A stretch of DNA of 64,000 bases from Arcicella rosea (GCF_014204325.1 NZ_JACHKT010000003.1:1-64000), one strand, 5' to 3'. Positions 34,912 through 43,566 are shown, counted from the first letter of the stretch. Program-made: numbers and translations. The notes: generated by a model from the sequence alone, not told the origin.

Positions 34912-34916
34912 ACACA

Positions 34917-35969
34917 ATGAAAACAATCAAAGGACCTGCTATATTTTTAGCACAATTTTTAGATAACGTTGCTCCTTTCAATACCCTTGATTCTATTACT
35001 TCTTGGGTAGCTGACTTAGGATATAAAGGAGTACAAATCCCTACTTGGGATGCTCGTGCAATTGATTTACAATTAGCCGCAGAATCAAAAACCTACTGTG
35101 ACGAATTGAAAGGTAAATTAGCTGATAAAGGTATCGAAATCACTGAACTTTCTACGCACTTACAAGGACAGTTGGTAGCAGTAAACCCTGCTTACGATGT
35201 AATGTTTGATGGTTTTGCTCCAGATTCAGTAAAAGGAAATCCTAAAGCTCGTACCGAATGGGCAGTGCAACAATTGAAGTATGCAGCAAAAGCGTCTCAA
35301 AACTTAGGTTTAAAAGCTCATGCTACTTTCTCTGGTGCTTTGATGTGGCATACGGTTTATCCTTGGCCACAACGCCCTGCGGGTTTGGTTGATCAAGGCT
35401 TTACAGAATTAGGAAACCGTTGGTTGCCAATTTTGGATGCTTTTGAAGACGTTGGCGTTGACCTTTGCTACGAAATTCACCCAGGCGAAGATTTACATGA
35501 TGGTGTTACTTTTGAAATGTTCTTAGAAAAAGTAGGTGGTCACAAACGTGCAAACTTGCTTTATGATCCATCGCACTTTGTATTGCAATGTTTAGATTAT
35601 TTACAATACATTGATTTCTATCACGAAAGAATCAAAATGTTCCACGTAAAAGATGCTGAATTTAATCCTACTGGAAAACAAGGTGTTTATGGTGGTTATC
35701 AATCATGGGTAAATCGTGCTGGACGCTTCCGTTCTTTGGGCGATGGACAAGTGGATTTTGGTTCTGTTTTCTCGAAATTAACACAATACGGCTACGATGG
35801 CTGGGCAGTGTTAGAATGGGAATGTGCTATCAAAGACCCTGTTCAAGGTGCAACAGAAGGAGCTCCATTTATTGATTCTCACATCATCCAAGCGACATCT
35901 AAAGTATTTGATGATTTTGCTGGCGGTGGTGCTGATATTGAATTGAATAAGAAGATTTTGGGAATTTAA
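34917..35969 (+). CDS. Sugar phosphate isomerase/epimerase (xylose isomerase-like TIM barrel)
   Basis: A 350-aa protein. I start at the Met at 34917 (MKTIKGPAIFLAQF); the longer frame reads the word repeats as SLNHNSLNHSI. The AP-endonuclease-2-like TIM barrel has metal-binding candidates in L-C-Y-E-I-H-P-G-E-D (Glu), L-L-Y-D-P-S-H-F (Asp, His), M-F-H-V-K-D-A-E (His) and A-V-L-E-W-E (Glu). The substrate is unknown. It probably works with the Gfo/Idh/MocA oxidoreductase upstream. Confidence 0.9.
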   Translation: MKTIKGPAIFLAQFLDNVAPFNTLDSITSWVADLGYKGVQIPTWDARAIDLQLAAESKTYCDELKGKLADKGIEITELSTHLQGQLVAVNPAYDVMFDGFAPDSVKGNPKARTEWAVQQLKYAAKASQNLGLKAHATFSGALMWHTVYPWPQRPAGLVDQGFTELGNRWLPILDAFEDVGVDLCYEIHPGEDLHDGVTFEMFLEKVGGHKRANLLYDPSHFVLQCLDYLQYIDFYHERIKMFHVKDAEFNPTGKQGVYGGYQSWVNRAGRFRSLGDGQVDFGSVFSKLTQYGYDGWAVLEWECAIKDPVQGATEGAPFIDSHIIQATSKVFDDFAGGGADIELNKKILGI

Positions 35970-36014
35970 TTCGATTTGGGATTGTGGATTTCGGATTTCT
36001 GAAATATAGATTTT
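35970..36014. repeat. Word-repeat left arm (7-nt GATTTSG type)
   Basis: GATTTGG, GATTGTG, GATTTCG, GATTTCT, starting 3 nt after the isomerase stop codon. The inverted partner is at 36611-36667, so this pair encloses about 600 bp holding a terminator and the REP-like cluster. Confidence 0.6.
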
Positions 36015-36022
36015 AGTAAAAG

Positions 36023-36054
36023 AAAACCTCATAAGCGAGCTTATGAGGTTTTTA
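36023..36054 (+). terminator. Terminator of the isomerase gene
   Basis: AAAACCTCATAAG (36023-36035), loop CGAG, CTTATGAGGTTTT (36040-36052), then T. A 13-bp perfect stem. Confidence 0.88.
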
Positions 36055-36137
36055 TGTTTATGCACAGTTTTTTTAATGACAACTTTCTGCATTACATAAG
36101 TACTAATATCGCATTGCTGAGGAGGCAAATACAGAAG

Positions 36138-36260
36138 CCCCACAGCCCTGCAAGGGCGGCATCCATCAACAATGGGTAACGCCCATTGAAGAAGGCGAAA
36201 ATGAAAACCCCACAGCCCTGTAAGGGCGGCATCCATCAACAATGGGTAACGCCCATTGAA
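36138..36260 (+). repeat. REP-like palindromic units, two direct copies
   Basis: Units 36138-36190 and 36208-36260 are 53 nt, 70 nt apart, and differ at one base. Each has hairpin 1 (AGCCCTGCAAGGGC), the link ATCCATCAA, and hairpin 2 (CAATGGG-TAACG-CCCATTG). They face the units at 36314-36525. Confidence 0.8.
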
Positions 36261-36313
36261 AAACGTGAACCATCATATTCACATGAACGTCTTCCATATC
36301 TCGTAATCATAAG

Positions 36314-36525
36314 CCACAGGGCGTTACCCTGTGCTATGGAATTTCGCCCTTTCAGGGCTGGGGTTCGTAGCTGGTAGGGTAGCGGTAGCACAAGGCTTTG
36401 CCATGTGTTGATAGATTTCGCCCTTTCAGGGCTGGGGTTCGTAGCTGGTAGGGTAGCGGTAGCACAAGGCTTTGCCATGTGTTGATAGATTTCGCCCTTT
36501 CAGGGCTGAGGTTCGTAGCTGGGAG
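36314..36525 (-). repeat. REP-like palindromic units, three inverted copies with a 74-bp tandem period
   Basis: On the minus strand the units read CCCCAGCCCTGAAAGGGCG, a link, and a variable second hairpin. The second-hairpin stems covary: CACAGGG/CCCTGTG here and CACAAGGC/GCCATGTG, against CAATGGG/CCCATTG in the left copies. TTTCGCCCTTTCAGGGCTGG recurs exactly 74 nt apart (36342, 36416, 36490). Confidence 0.8.
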
Positions 36526-36610
36526 TAATATATTTTTTATTTTTATAAAAAAATACTGTTTTAATTGTAAAAATTATAATATAATTTATGGATTTATTAT
36601 GATACATTTT

Positions 36611-36667
36611 GCTAATCGGATCATAAATCTTGATATATAAAATCCACATTCCAAAATCACAAATCCC
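36611..36667. repeat. Word-repeat right arm (7-nt GATTTSG type)
   Basis: Read on the minus strand: GGGATTTGTGATTTTGGAAT, GTGGATTTTA and so on, the words of 35970-36014. It ends directly at the ATG of the 36668 gene. The stretch 36526-36610 shows nothing but A/T-rich DNA. Confidence 0.6.
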
Positions 36668-37102
36668 ATGCGACTTTTCCAATCCGAATCCGAAATAGAA
36701 TCCTTAATCGAAAAATTCAATACTTGTACTTTGCCAGCTGAGGATTGGACACATGAAGCACATTTAGCGATGGGTCTTTGGTATTTGCGTCAATACAACC
36801 TTACGCAGGCGATGCACTTAGTCCGACAAAGAATTATCTTATTCAATAGTTCGGTGGGTGGTCCAATTAATTTTGAAAGAGGTTATCATGAAACACTTAC
36901 TTGGTTTTGGTTGAAAACAGTTGAGGCTTTTTTAGAGAGATTTGGGCTAGAAAAAGCATTACTTGAAACTTGTAATGCTTTTTTGAGTAGCGAATATGCC
37001 TTACGTGACAGAGCTTTGTTATTTTACCAAAAAGAAGAAGTAATGTCGTTGGAAGCACGGACATTTTTGATGATACCTACCAATACTTCCCGCCCTTTTT
37101 GA
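36668..37102 (+). CDS. Conserved hypothetical helical protein
   Basis: A 144-aa cytosolic protein, probably all-helical. The W-T-H-E-A-H-L-A-M-G-L-W-Y-L-R block and the later G-Y-H-E-T-L-T-W-F-W have conserved-looking His and Trp residues that could bind a metal or ligand. I recall similar hypothetical proteins with W-x-H-x-x-H in other phyla but no assigned function. Its last 26 bp overlap the convergent glycosyltransferase gene end. Confidence 0.68.
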   Translation: MRLFQSESEIESLIEKFNTCTLPAEDWTHEAHLAMGLWYLRQYNLTQAMHLVRQRIILFNSSVGGPINFERGYHETLTWFWLKTVEAFLERFGLEKALLETCNAFLSSEYALRDRALLFYQKEEVMSLEARTFLMIPTNTSRPF

Positions 37103-37835
37103 GTATGAGTTTTACCCCTCGAATCGTGATTTGAATATGTGCCATTATTGCTCCGAATAAGCCGAAATGCTTTTTTAGTACTTCGTAGCGGTCGATTAAG
37201 GAGCGTTTAAGCTGTTTGTTGGAAATACCACCAACCAAGTATTTTGCCACTACTGTATCCAAAAACTGTACTTTTTTTGCTCTTTTCAAACATTCAATTT
37301 CCCAATCAATATCAGCACTGAGGTTGTTTTCTAAGTAAAAAGGAGCGATAGATTTACGAGCGATAAAAGCTTGATGACAAACTAACATGCCTAAATTCAT
37401 GTCTTGCCATTTGAGATTTCTGGGCAAACGATGAGGTGTAATTTCCGAACGCAAGCCTTGTATTATACCATTTTCTTCTACAAAATACGTATCTCCATAA
37501 AACACATCAGCATTGGTTTCAGCCAAAGATTTCATAAAACTTGCCACAACTTTACTATCATTAATTTCGTCGCCAGCGTTCATAAACCAAACAAATTCGC
37601 CCGAAGCCAAACGTAAACCTTTATTCATAGCATCGTACAAACCTTTGTCGGGTTCAGAAACCAACAGATTTACTCTTTCGCTATATACTTTCGCAATTTC
37701 TAAAGTTGAATCTTTCGATTTTCCATCAATAATAATGTACTCAAAATCTTGATTTGACTGAGCCAGAATACTTTCAATGGTTCTTTTTAGGAATTTTTCA
37801 GCATTATAAGTAATGGTAATGATACTTAATTTCAT
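37077..37835 (-). CDS. Glycosyltransferase family 2
   Basis: A 252-aa GT-A enzyme, last gene of the polysaccharide cluster. Motifs: S-I-I-T-I-T-Y-N-A-E (1-14 region), I-I-D-G-K-S-K-D-S-T, S-E-P-D-K-G-L-Y-D-A-M-N-K-G, then F-V-W-F-M-N-A-G-D-E, where the D-x-D-like metal site is replaced by the A-G-D typical of WcaA/colanic-type enzymes. It has no membrane segment. Its start overlaps the upstream GT4 gene by 4 bp. It probably adds one sugar to a lipid-linked repeat unit. Confidence 0.92.
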   Translation of the reverse strand: MKLSIITITYNAEKFLKRTIESILAQSNQDFEYIIIDGKSKDSTLEIAKVYSERVNLLVSEPDKGLYDAMNKGLRLASGEFVWFMNAGDEINDSKVVASFMKSLAETNADVFYGDTYFVEENGIIQGLRSEITPHRLPRNLKWQDMNLGMLVCHQAFIARKSIAPFYLENNLSADIDWEIECLKRAKKVQFLDTVVAKYLVGGISNKQLKRSLIDRYEVLKKHFGLFGAIMAHIQITIRGVKLILKKGGKYW

Positions 37836-39094
37836 AATAATGATTCATATAAAGCTTGGTACTGTTTTGCTACTACTTCTTCTGCATAATTGTCAATTAC
37901 TTTTTGTCTAGCATTTTGACAAAGTAATTGATAATCGGCTTGAAATAATGTCCAGAAAATACCTTTTGCAAGCTCTTCAGCAGATTTAAAAGTGGCTAAA
38001 TATCCATTTTTTTGATGCTCAATCATTTCAGGAATGCCACCAGTTTCAAAACCCACAACTGGTGTTCCGCAAGCCAAAGATTCCATAATGGTGTTCGGTA
38101 AATTATCTTCTAAAGAAGAAACTACAAAAACAGAAGCGGAAGAATACGCCAAAGCGATTTCGGATAAATCTGAAAGTTTGCCTAAAATATTTACTTTAAA
38201 AGGAAGATTTTCAAAATCACTGGCATTCGCTTGTCCGAAAATAATCAGCTCAACTGCTTTATCATCAACCGAATACTCCTTTTTTAAAATCGCTAAAGCT
38301 TCTTTAAAATAGACAAATCCTTTCCGAATATCACTGATTTTAGCTGCGGCAAAAAGTATATAACGTTTGTTAGTATCTAACTGAAAATGTTGTTGAGCAA
38401 TTGATTTTTCGGTCGGCTTGAACAATGAAGTATCAATTGGATTTGGAATTGAAACAATTTTCTTACCTTCTAATAAAGTACTCGTCATTGCCTTTTCTGC
38501 CAACCAATTACTACAAGCAACGATGGTGATATTGGCATTTTGTAAAATTGTTTTCTTGGCTTTCCAGACTTGATTTGACAAATCTGTAGGAGAAGGATTT
38601 TTCAAAAATTCTGTGCAATTTCCACAGCTTTGTTGATAATGAGTACAGTCTCTTGAATAATGACAACCACCCGTAAAAAGCCACATATCGTGCAAAGTCC
38701 AAACAATTGGCTTTTGCGTTTCGATAAGTTTTTGGATAGCATCAAGCGAAAGAAAACCAAAATTAATCCAATGTAAATGAATAATATCAGTCTTTTGAAT
38801 CAATGAATGTTGACTAATATCAATACCGATTTTTGCTTGCGAAAAAATAAATCTTACTGCTTTGGACTTTTCATAAAAAGCAAATTGATAGCGGTCGAAA
38901 GCGAATCTGGCAAGAGCTACTTTTTTCAAAAACCAATTCGGAGCAATTGTTTCTACATTTGGAGCTTCACTTTTTTGGTCTTGCACAAGCATTTTTGATT
39001 CTAAGCCATTGTCATTTAAGGCTTTATTCAGACGAAATGCTGCGATAGATGCTCCGCCAAAAGTATCAAAAGTGCTTAAAATCGTGATTTTCAT
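37832..39094 (-). CDS. Glycosyltransferase family 4
   Basis: A 420-aa GT-B enzyme. T-F-D-T-F-G-G-A-S-I-A-A-F-R-L opens the acceptor domain. A Cys-rich segment (W-L-F-T-G-G-C-H-Y-S-R-D-C, then C-G-N-C) is typical of one GT4 subgroup. The donor-site signature is S-L-A-C-G-T-P-V-V-G-F-E-T-G-G-I-P-E, with the E-x7-E pair. It is coupled to the GT2 gene (4-bp overlap) and to the FkbM gene (1-bp gap). Confidence 0.92.
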   Translation of the reverse strand: MKITILSTFDTFGGASIAAFRLNKALNDNGLESKMLVQDQKSEAPNVETIAPNWFLKKVALARFAFDRYQFAFYEKSKAVRFIFSQAKIGIDISQHSLIQKTDIIHLHWINFGFLSLDAIQKLIETQKPIVWTLHDMWLFTGGCHYSRDCTHYQQSCGNCTEFLKNPSPTDLSNQVWKAKKTILQNANITIVACSNWLAEKAMTSTLLEGKKIVSIPNPIDTSLFKPTEKSIAQQHFQLDTNKRYILFAAAKISDIRKGFVYFKEALAILKKEYSVDDKAVELIIFGQANASDFENLPFKVNILGKLSDLSEIALAYSSASVFVVSSLEDNLPNTIMESLACGTPVVGFETGGIPEMIEHQKNGYLATFKSAEELAKGIFWTLFQADYQLLCQNARQKVIDNYAEEVVAKQYQALYESLL

Positions 39095-39095
39095 A

Positions 39096-39902
39096 TTATG
39101 GACGATAGCCGAAAATATTTAACTGCAAATCCATCAAATCATTGCCTTTGTAGCGATGATTGACAAGCGGTTTTGAACGGTCTTGAGCAGAATTTATAAA
39201 GTAACGGAAGCCATTTTTTGCCAAAATATTCAGAATTTCGCCTAATTCCTGTGCTTGTTCAGGAAAAGCGTGATATTCAATAAAGATATTTTTTACTTGC
39301 TTTAGCGAGTTGGCACAATCTTTCAAAACAGCCGTTTCAGCTCCTTCTATATCCATTTTTAGCATATCTACCGAAGGCGTTTTATCAAGTACATCTTTTA
39401 AACGAAAAGAAGCAACTTTTACTTTTTCACCTTCACCATAAATCGACGCTCCGTCTGAACCTTCAGAGGCAAATTCAATGCCTTCGTCATCAATCCAAAC
39501 GGCTTTGTTGATTACTTCTACATCCGAAAACCCATTTTTACTGAGATTTGATTGTAGAATTTTGGCAATTTTAGCATCCGCTTCAAAAGCTGTGATTTGT
39601 GCATTTGGATACTCTCTTTTGAAAAAAGCACAGCTTGAACCAATATTTGCACCGCAGTCTAAAATCACTGGCTTTGCAGAATTGGTATTGAATTTATAAA
39701 ATTGTTCAACGAAAATTTCTTGAAACTGAAACAAGAAAGACATACAGTCAGGTACTTGAAAGGTCATTCCTTGAAATGTTACTTCACGAGCTTCGTAGCG
39801 TTTTACATCTCCGTACTTTCTGAAAAGCTTGAGTAATTCACGACTTTCAGGCGTTCTGAAAGCATGATATGGGCCTTTTAATATGTATTTTAAAACAAAC
39901 AT
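39096..39902 (-). CDS. FkbM family methyltransferase
   Basis: A 268-aa SAM-dependent methyltransferase. The SAM motif I is V-I-L-D-C-G-A-N-I-G-S-S-C-A-F-F. I-T-A-F-E-A-D binds the ribose, and D-M-L-K-M-D-I-E-G-A-E is the FkbM block. Enzymes of this family O-methylate sugars or polyketides. In this cluster it probably caps or decorates a sugar of the surface glycan. The word-repeat/palindrome spacer precedes it, so it may have separate expression from the four genes upstream. Confidence 0.9.
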   Translation of the reverse strand: MFVLKYILKGPYHAFRTPESRELLKLFRKYGDVKRYEAREVTFQGMTFQVPDCMSFLFQFQEIFVEQFYKFNTNSAKPVILDCGANIGSSCAFFKREYPNAQITAFEADAKIAKILQSNLSKNGFSDVEVINKAVWIDDEGIEFASEGSDGASIYGEGEKVKVASFRLKDVLDKTPSVDMLKMDIEGAETAVLKDCANSLKQVKNIFIEYHAFPEQAQELGEILNILAKNGFRYFINSAQDRSKPLVNHRYKGNDLMDLQLNIFGYRP

Positions 39903-40034
39903 TTTAAGATGGTCATCAGCGGTCGGCTCTTGGCTTTCAGCTTTTTTTGATATTTTACATATTACTCATGGCATGATTCTAAGTCATGCCATGAGTTTTC
40001 AATCAATTTGTCAACTCAATTTTAATTCAACAGC
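39903..40034. repeat. Word-repeat arms (7-nt GCNNTCR type) enclosing a perfect palindrome
   Basis: Left words GTCATCA, GCGGTCG, GCTCTTG, GCTTTCA, GCTTTTTT (39908-39943). Right words, minus strand: GCTGTCG, GTCATCG, GCTGTCA, GCAATCA, running from 40020 into the 3' end of the next gene. Between them ACTCATGGCATGA (39964-39976), loop TTCTAAG, TCATGCCATGAGT (39984-39996), copy 3 of that palindrome family. Confidence 0.7.
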
Positions 40035-41267
40035 TTAACCCTGATTGCTGACAGCCGATGACCGACAGCTCTCAAAAGCTCTTTGATAATTTTTAATTAC
40101 CACATGAATATTTACTTCGTCACGGATGATTTGTCCAGAATTTAGTCCCATTTGGCGAGTTTTTGCTGGGTCAGACAAAAGTACGGCTAATTTCTTAAAT
40201 AAATCATCAGCATTACCATCCTCAAAAATAAAGCCGTTATAGCCATCTCTTACCAATTTTTTCTCTGTTCCATCTGCCACCGCACAAACGACAGGTTTAT
40301 CGAAACACATGGCGTCGTTGATTGACAAACCGCCCATTCCTGCCAAAACATACACCAGCGAAGCATTGAAGTATTGTCCGAGTTCGGTCATTTTATAAAC
40401 TCCACCCGTAAAAATCACTTGTTTTTCAATGCCCAAAGAAATGGCTTGCTGTTTGAGATTTTGTTCTTCTGGACCAGTACCAACAACTACTAATTCTGCC
40501 GTTGGGAATTGCACCAAAAGTTTACTGAAAACCTCAATCAGCATATCTACTCTTTTCCATTTTACCAATCTACCAACGTGTAAAAGTCGCAGTGGATTTT
40601 CGGGCAAAACAGTATTTACACCTTCAATTTTAGCTTTGTCTGCCAAAATCAAATCAGTATCTGGCGAATTGTAAATTACAAAGATTTTCTCTTTCGGAAC
40701 GCCATAACTGCCAAATACTTCGTAAGCTTCTTCGGTATAATCTACATGAGCATCTACCAAATTGAAAGCTCTTTTATACGAATATTTCAGTAAAGTATAT
40801 TTCAATTTAAACGCCAAACTGTCTGGTTTTAAATTGGTTTGCATCGTTTCAGACGCTACACCACCGTTGGCATAAAAATCAAGGGCTTCTTTGAATTTTG
40901 GGATATTGAATGGAATTTCCTTGAGTATCAATTTAATCCCCATACTTCGTATTTTCCAAAGTAACATCGGATTATAGACAAAAGCCAAGATATATGGCCA
41001 AATAGTAACGATTACATCTGGGCGTTCAGCTTCGATGGTTTCAATAAAGTTTTTGAAGAAAGGTTTGCCCCAAAGTGTTTTGTACTCTTCTAAGAAATGT
41101 ACTTTGAATTCAATGCCATCTAAGGTTTGATGTACACCCGAACCAACGGTTTTTCCACCACTTTTTGGAGCGATTACAACAATTTCTTGTCCTTCAATAC
41201 GATTCAAGCGATTGAGAACTAAGTTATAATAATGTGGCAAGCCACCAAAAGTAAATAATATTTTCAT
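40035..41267 (-). CDS. Glycosyltransferase family 4
   Basis: A 410-aa GT-B enzyme starting MKILFTFGGLPHYYNLVLN. The donor half has L-L-H-V-G-R-L-V-K-W-K-R, V-V-V-G-T-G-P-E-E and M-C-F-D-K-P-V-V-C-A-V-A-D-G-T-E-K in place of the more common G-x-P-V sequence, with D-G-Y-N-G-F. The last eleven residues (…CRSSAVSNQG) are encoded by the word-repeat arm that extends from the spacer, so the true family C-terminus may have been altered. Confidence 0.9.
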   Translation of the reverse strand: MKILFTFGGLPHYYNLVLNRLNRIEGQEIVVIAPKSGGKTVGSGVHQTLDGIEFKVHFLEEYKTLWGKPFFKNFIETIEAERPDVIVTIWPYILAFVYNPMLLWKIRSMGIKLILKEIPFNIPKFKEALDFYANGGVASETMQTNLKPDSLAFKLKYTLLKYSYKRAFNLVDAHVDYTEEAYEVFGSYGVPKEKIFVIYNSPDTDLILADKAKIEGVNTVLPENPLRLLHVGRLVKWKRVDMLIEVFSKLLVQFPTAELVVVGTGPEEQNLKQQAISLGIEKQVIFTGGVYKMTELGQYFNASLVYVLAGMGGLSINDAMCFDKPVVCAVADGTEKKLVRDGYNGFIFEDGNADDLFKKLAVLLSDPAKTRQMGLNSGQIIRDEVNIHVVIKNYQRAFESCRSSAVSNQG

Positions 41268-41269
41268 GT

Positions 41270-41304
41270 TTTTTTAGTGACTAGTCGTTGGTGATTAGTC
41301 TTTT
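41270..41304. repeat. Word-repeat arm (7-nt GTGATTA/GTCGTTG type), one-sided
   Basis: AGTGACTA, GTCGTTG, GTGATTA, GTCTTTTT immediately after the start codon of the GT4 gene (41267). A weak partner (CTATCCAATCACTTTTTTCA at about 41326) runs into the 3' end of the flippase gene. Confidence 0.5.
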
Positions 41305-41322
41305 TCTTGACTATATGAATAA

Positions 41323-42822
41323 CTATCCAATCACTTTTTTCAATAACGATTTTACCGTTCTATTCAAATCTTCTGATATTTCAAAAAACAAAACGCCTCC
41401 GCCAAAGAGTATCGTAATGCAAATTGATTTTATGGCGATGTTCACAAAATTCATCCAAATATCACCTTCAAAACTTGGAATAAAAAGCGTAATCCCATAA
41501 GTGAAAAAGCCTAATAAAAGCGTTTTTACGGTCGCTAAATTGAATGGTTGAAGATTAAGTTTATATTTGATAAAAAAGAATTTCACCAAATTATATACTA
41601 CTACCGAAACCAACATTGCCAAAGCCGCACCATTGTAACCATAAATTGGAATAAAAATTAAATTCACCAATAAGAGTACTACGAAGCGGATGATATAAAA
41701 ACCAAAATCATATTTATAGTAAGGCGAATTCTTGAGAATTTCAGAGTTTAATCCTGTCGCCATGTCGAAAACACTGTAAAGTCCAACCATTAAAACCACA
41801 AATTTCCCCTGACTATATACTGCCGCATTTGGAATAATTTGAAAAACAGCATCAATATTTGTCCAAATTCCTAAGAACAAAAATCCGCCGACAATCAATA
41901 AATTCAAAGCAGATTTTTGATAAATTTCTTCGATGTGTTCAAGATTATTATTCTTCCAAGATTCCGCCAAAAGTGGCTCTGTGATTGAAGCAATGGCGTT
42001 TCTAGGAATAGCAATCACCATTCCGATACTTGAAGCAATAAAGAAAATTGCAGTACTATCTAAACCTCCTTTGTAGGCAGGAAGCATCAATTTTTCGATA
42101 TTAGGTAAAATCGTAGCCGTTGCTCCACCAAGGATAGTCCAAAGTCCGTACATATACATTTCTTTGAAAATCGGTTGTTTCAAGAAACTAAAATCAAAAC
42201 GAAGGTAAAGTTTCCCCAAGATTTTGATGTAGATTAACAAGAAACAAATGTTCAAGAAATAAACCAAAATAATGCCATTGAGCAATTGGTCGAAAGTAAT
42301 GAACTTAAAGCCAAATAATAAAGCTAAAATCGAATTAGATGATTTCAGGAAAATTTCTCTGAGAATAGTTGGTACAACAATCCGAAGATGAACTTTGCTG
42401 TAAGTTTCTAAAGTAGTAGCATAAAGCAGAAAAAAAGTAATTAAAGGCAAGTACCAGTAATATTGAATCAGTAATGGAGAATTATCCATATAAACCGACT
42501 GAAAAACACCTTTTAAACCTACATAAGCTATTAAAAATAGTAAAAAACCTACGAATGGTGCTAACAATAAATAGCCGAAAAAACCATTATGTTGGCGTTC
42601 AGGGTCGGCAAATCGACTAAAAAATCTTACGCCAACATGGGGTGTTCCTAAATTTGAAAATGCTGCAAATACTTGAGGAAAACTAATTAAAGCCGTATAT
42701 AAACCTAATTGCTGAGGTGAAAGAAATTTACTGTAAAGAAACAAAACATTGACCGTTCCAATTACTACTCCGACGTATGTAACTATAGAACTTTTAATGC
42801 TTTGACGTATGACGATGCCCAT
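41323..42822 (-). CDS. Oligosaccharide flippase (Wzx-like, MATE/MOP superfamily)
   Basis: A 499-aa integral membrane protein with about 12-14 transmembrane helices throughout. It starts with I-R-Q-S-I-K-S-S-I-V-T-Y-V-G-V-V-I-G and has the F-x-x-F-x-x-P-x-x-x-G pattern of polysaccharide flippases. It would move undecaprenyl-linked repeat units to the periplasmic side. No polymerase (Wzy) is recognisable in the cluster. Its start shares one base with the stop of the TylF-like gene. Confidence 0.92.
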   Translation of the reverse strand: MGIVIRQSIKSSIVTYVGVVIGTVNVLFLYSKFLSPQQLGLYTALISFPQVFAAFSNLGTPHVGVRFFSRFADPERQHNGFFGYLLLAPFVGFLLFLIAYVGLKGVFQSVYMDNSPLLIQYYWYLPLITFFLLYATTLETYSKVHLRIVVPTILREIFLKSSNSILALLFGFKFITFDQLLNGIILVYFLNICFLLIYIKILGKLYLRFDFSFLKQPIFKEMYMYGLWTILGGATATILPNIEKLMLPAYKGGLDSTAIFFIASSIGMVIAIPRNAIASITEPLLAESWKNNNLEHIEEIYQKSALNLLIVGGFLFLGIWTNIDAVFQIIPNAAVYSQGKFVVLMVGLYSVFDMATGLNSEILKNSPYYKYDFGFYIIRFVVLLLVNLIFIPIYGYNGAALAMLVSVVVYNLVKFFFIKYKLNLQPFNLATVKTLLLGFFTYGITLFIPSFEGDIWMNFVNIAIKSICITILFGGGVLFFEISEDLNRTVKSLLKKVIG

Positions 42823-43562
42823 TATGATTTAATTGCGATTCTACCAGTATAATCTATACGATTTAACAGTAAAGTATTGTGAGAAAAATATTCATCTACA
42901 GCTTTTTTGCATCCTTCCCAATGTCCGTAATCATCGATAATCAAAACACCTTTCTGTACTAAAATAGGATAGAGATATTTCAATTCATGAGCAGTTGATT
43001 CATACCAATCTGTATCAAGCCTAAGAAGAGCAATTTTTTCTGAGATACTTTTAGGAATAGTTTCTTCTACTTTACCTTTTATAAATTGAATGTTTTTAAG
43101 CGGATATTGCGTCAGAGTCATATTGTTCTGAACATCTTGTAAATCCGCTAAACACCAAACTGAATTTTGTTTATTCTCGATATTTTGCTTAAGCAAACTA
43201 TCAGCACCCCCCCCTTTGAAATCAACATCATTCTCTGTTGGTTCAGACATTCCCTCAAAAGTATCATAAAGTAAAATTTTTCTATCTTTTACTTTTAATG
43301 ACAACAAAGTGAGTGCTATCATCATCGAGCTACCTCCTCTCCAAACACCACATTCAACAAAATCGCCTTCAATATTGTTGTGAACGGTGTATCTTACAGC
43401 ATTATAAAGAGCATACATTCGCTCGATGCTTGTCATTGTATAAGGTTTACATTGTTTATAGATACTTAAAAAAACAGAATCTTGAACAAAATCTTCATCT
43501 TTCTGAATTTTTGAAATTTTTAAACCAAACGGCTTCAATATGTATTTACTGATAATCGACAT
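42822..43562 (-). CDS. TylF/MycF family methyltransferase
   Basis: A 246-aa SAM-dependent enzyme of the macrocin O-methyltransferase family. D-F-V-E-C-G-V-W-R-G-G-S-S-M is SAM motif I, L-Y-D-T-F-E-G-M-S-E-P is the family hallmark, and L-R-L-D-T-D-W-Y-E-S-T plus I-D-D-Y-G-H-W carry the metal/catalytic Asp residues. It O-methylates a deoxysugar hydroxyl. It fits the glycan cluster as a second sugar methyltransferase. Confidence 0.92.
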   Translation of the reverse strand: MSIISKYILKPFGLKISKIQKDEDFVQDSVFLSIYKQCKPYTMTSIERMYALYNAVRYTVHNNIEGDFVECGVWRGGSSMMIALTLLSLKVKDRKILLYDTFEGMSEPTENDVDFKGGGADSLLKQNIENKQNSVWCLADLQDVQNNMTLTQYPLKNIQFIKGKVEETIPKSISEKIALLRLDTDWYESTAHELKYLYPILVQKGVLIIDDYGHWEGCKKAVDEYFSHNTLLLNRIDYTGRIAIKS

Positions 43563-43566
43563 ATAA

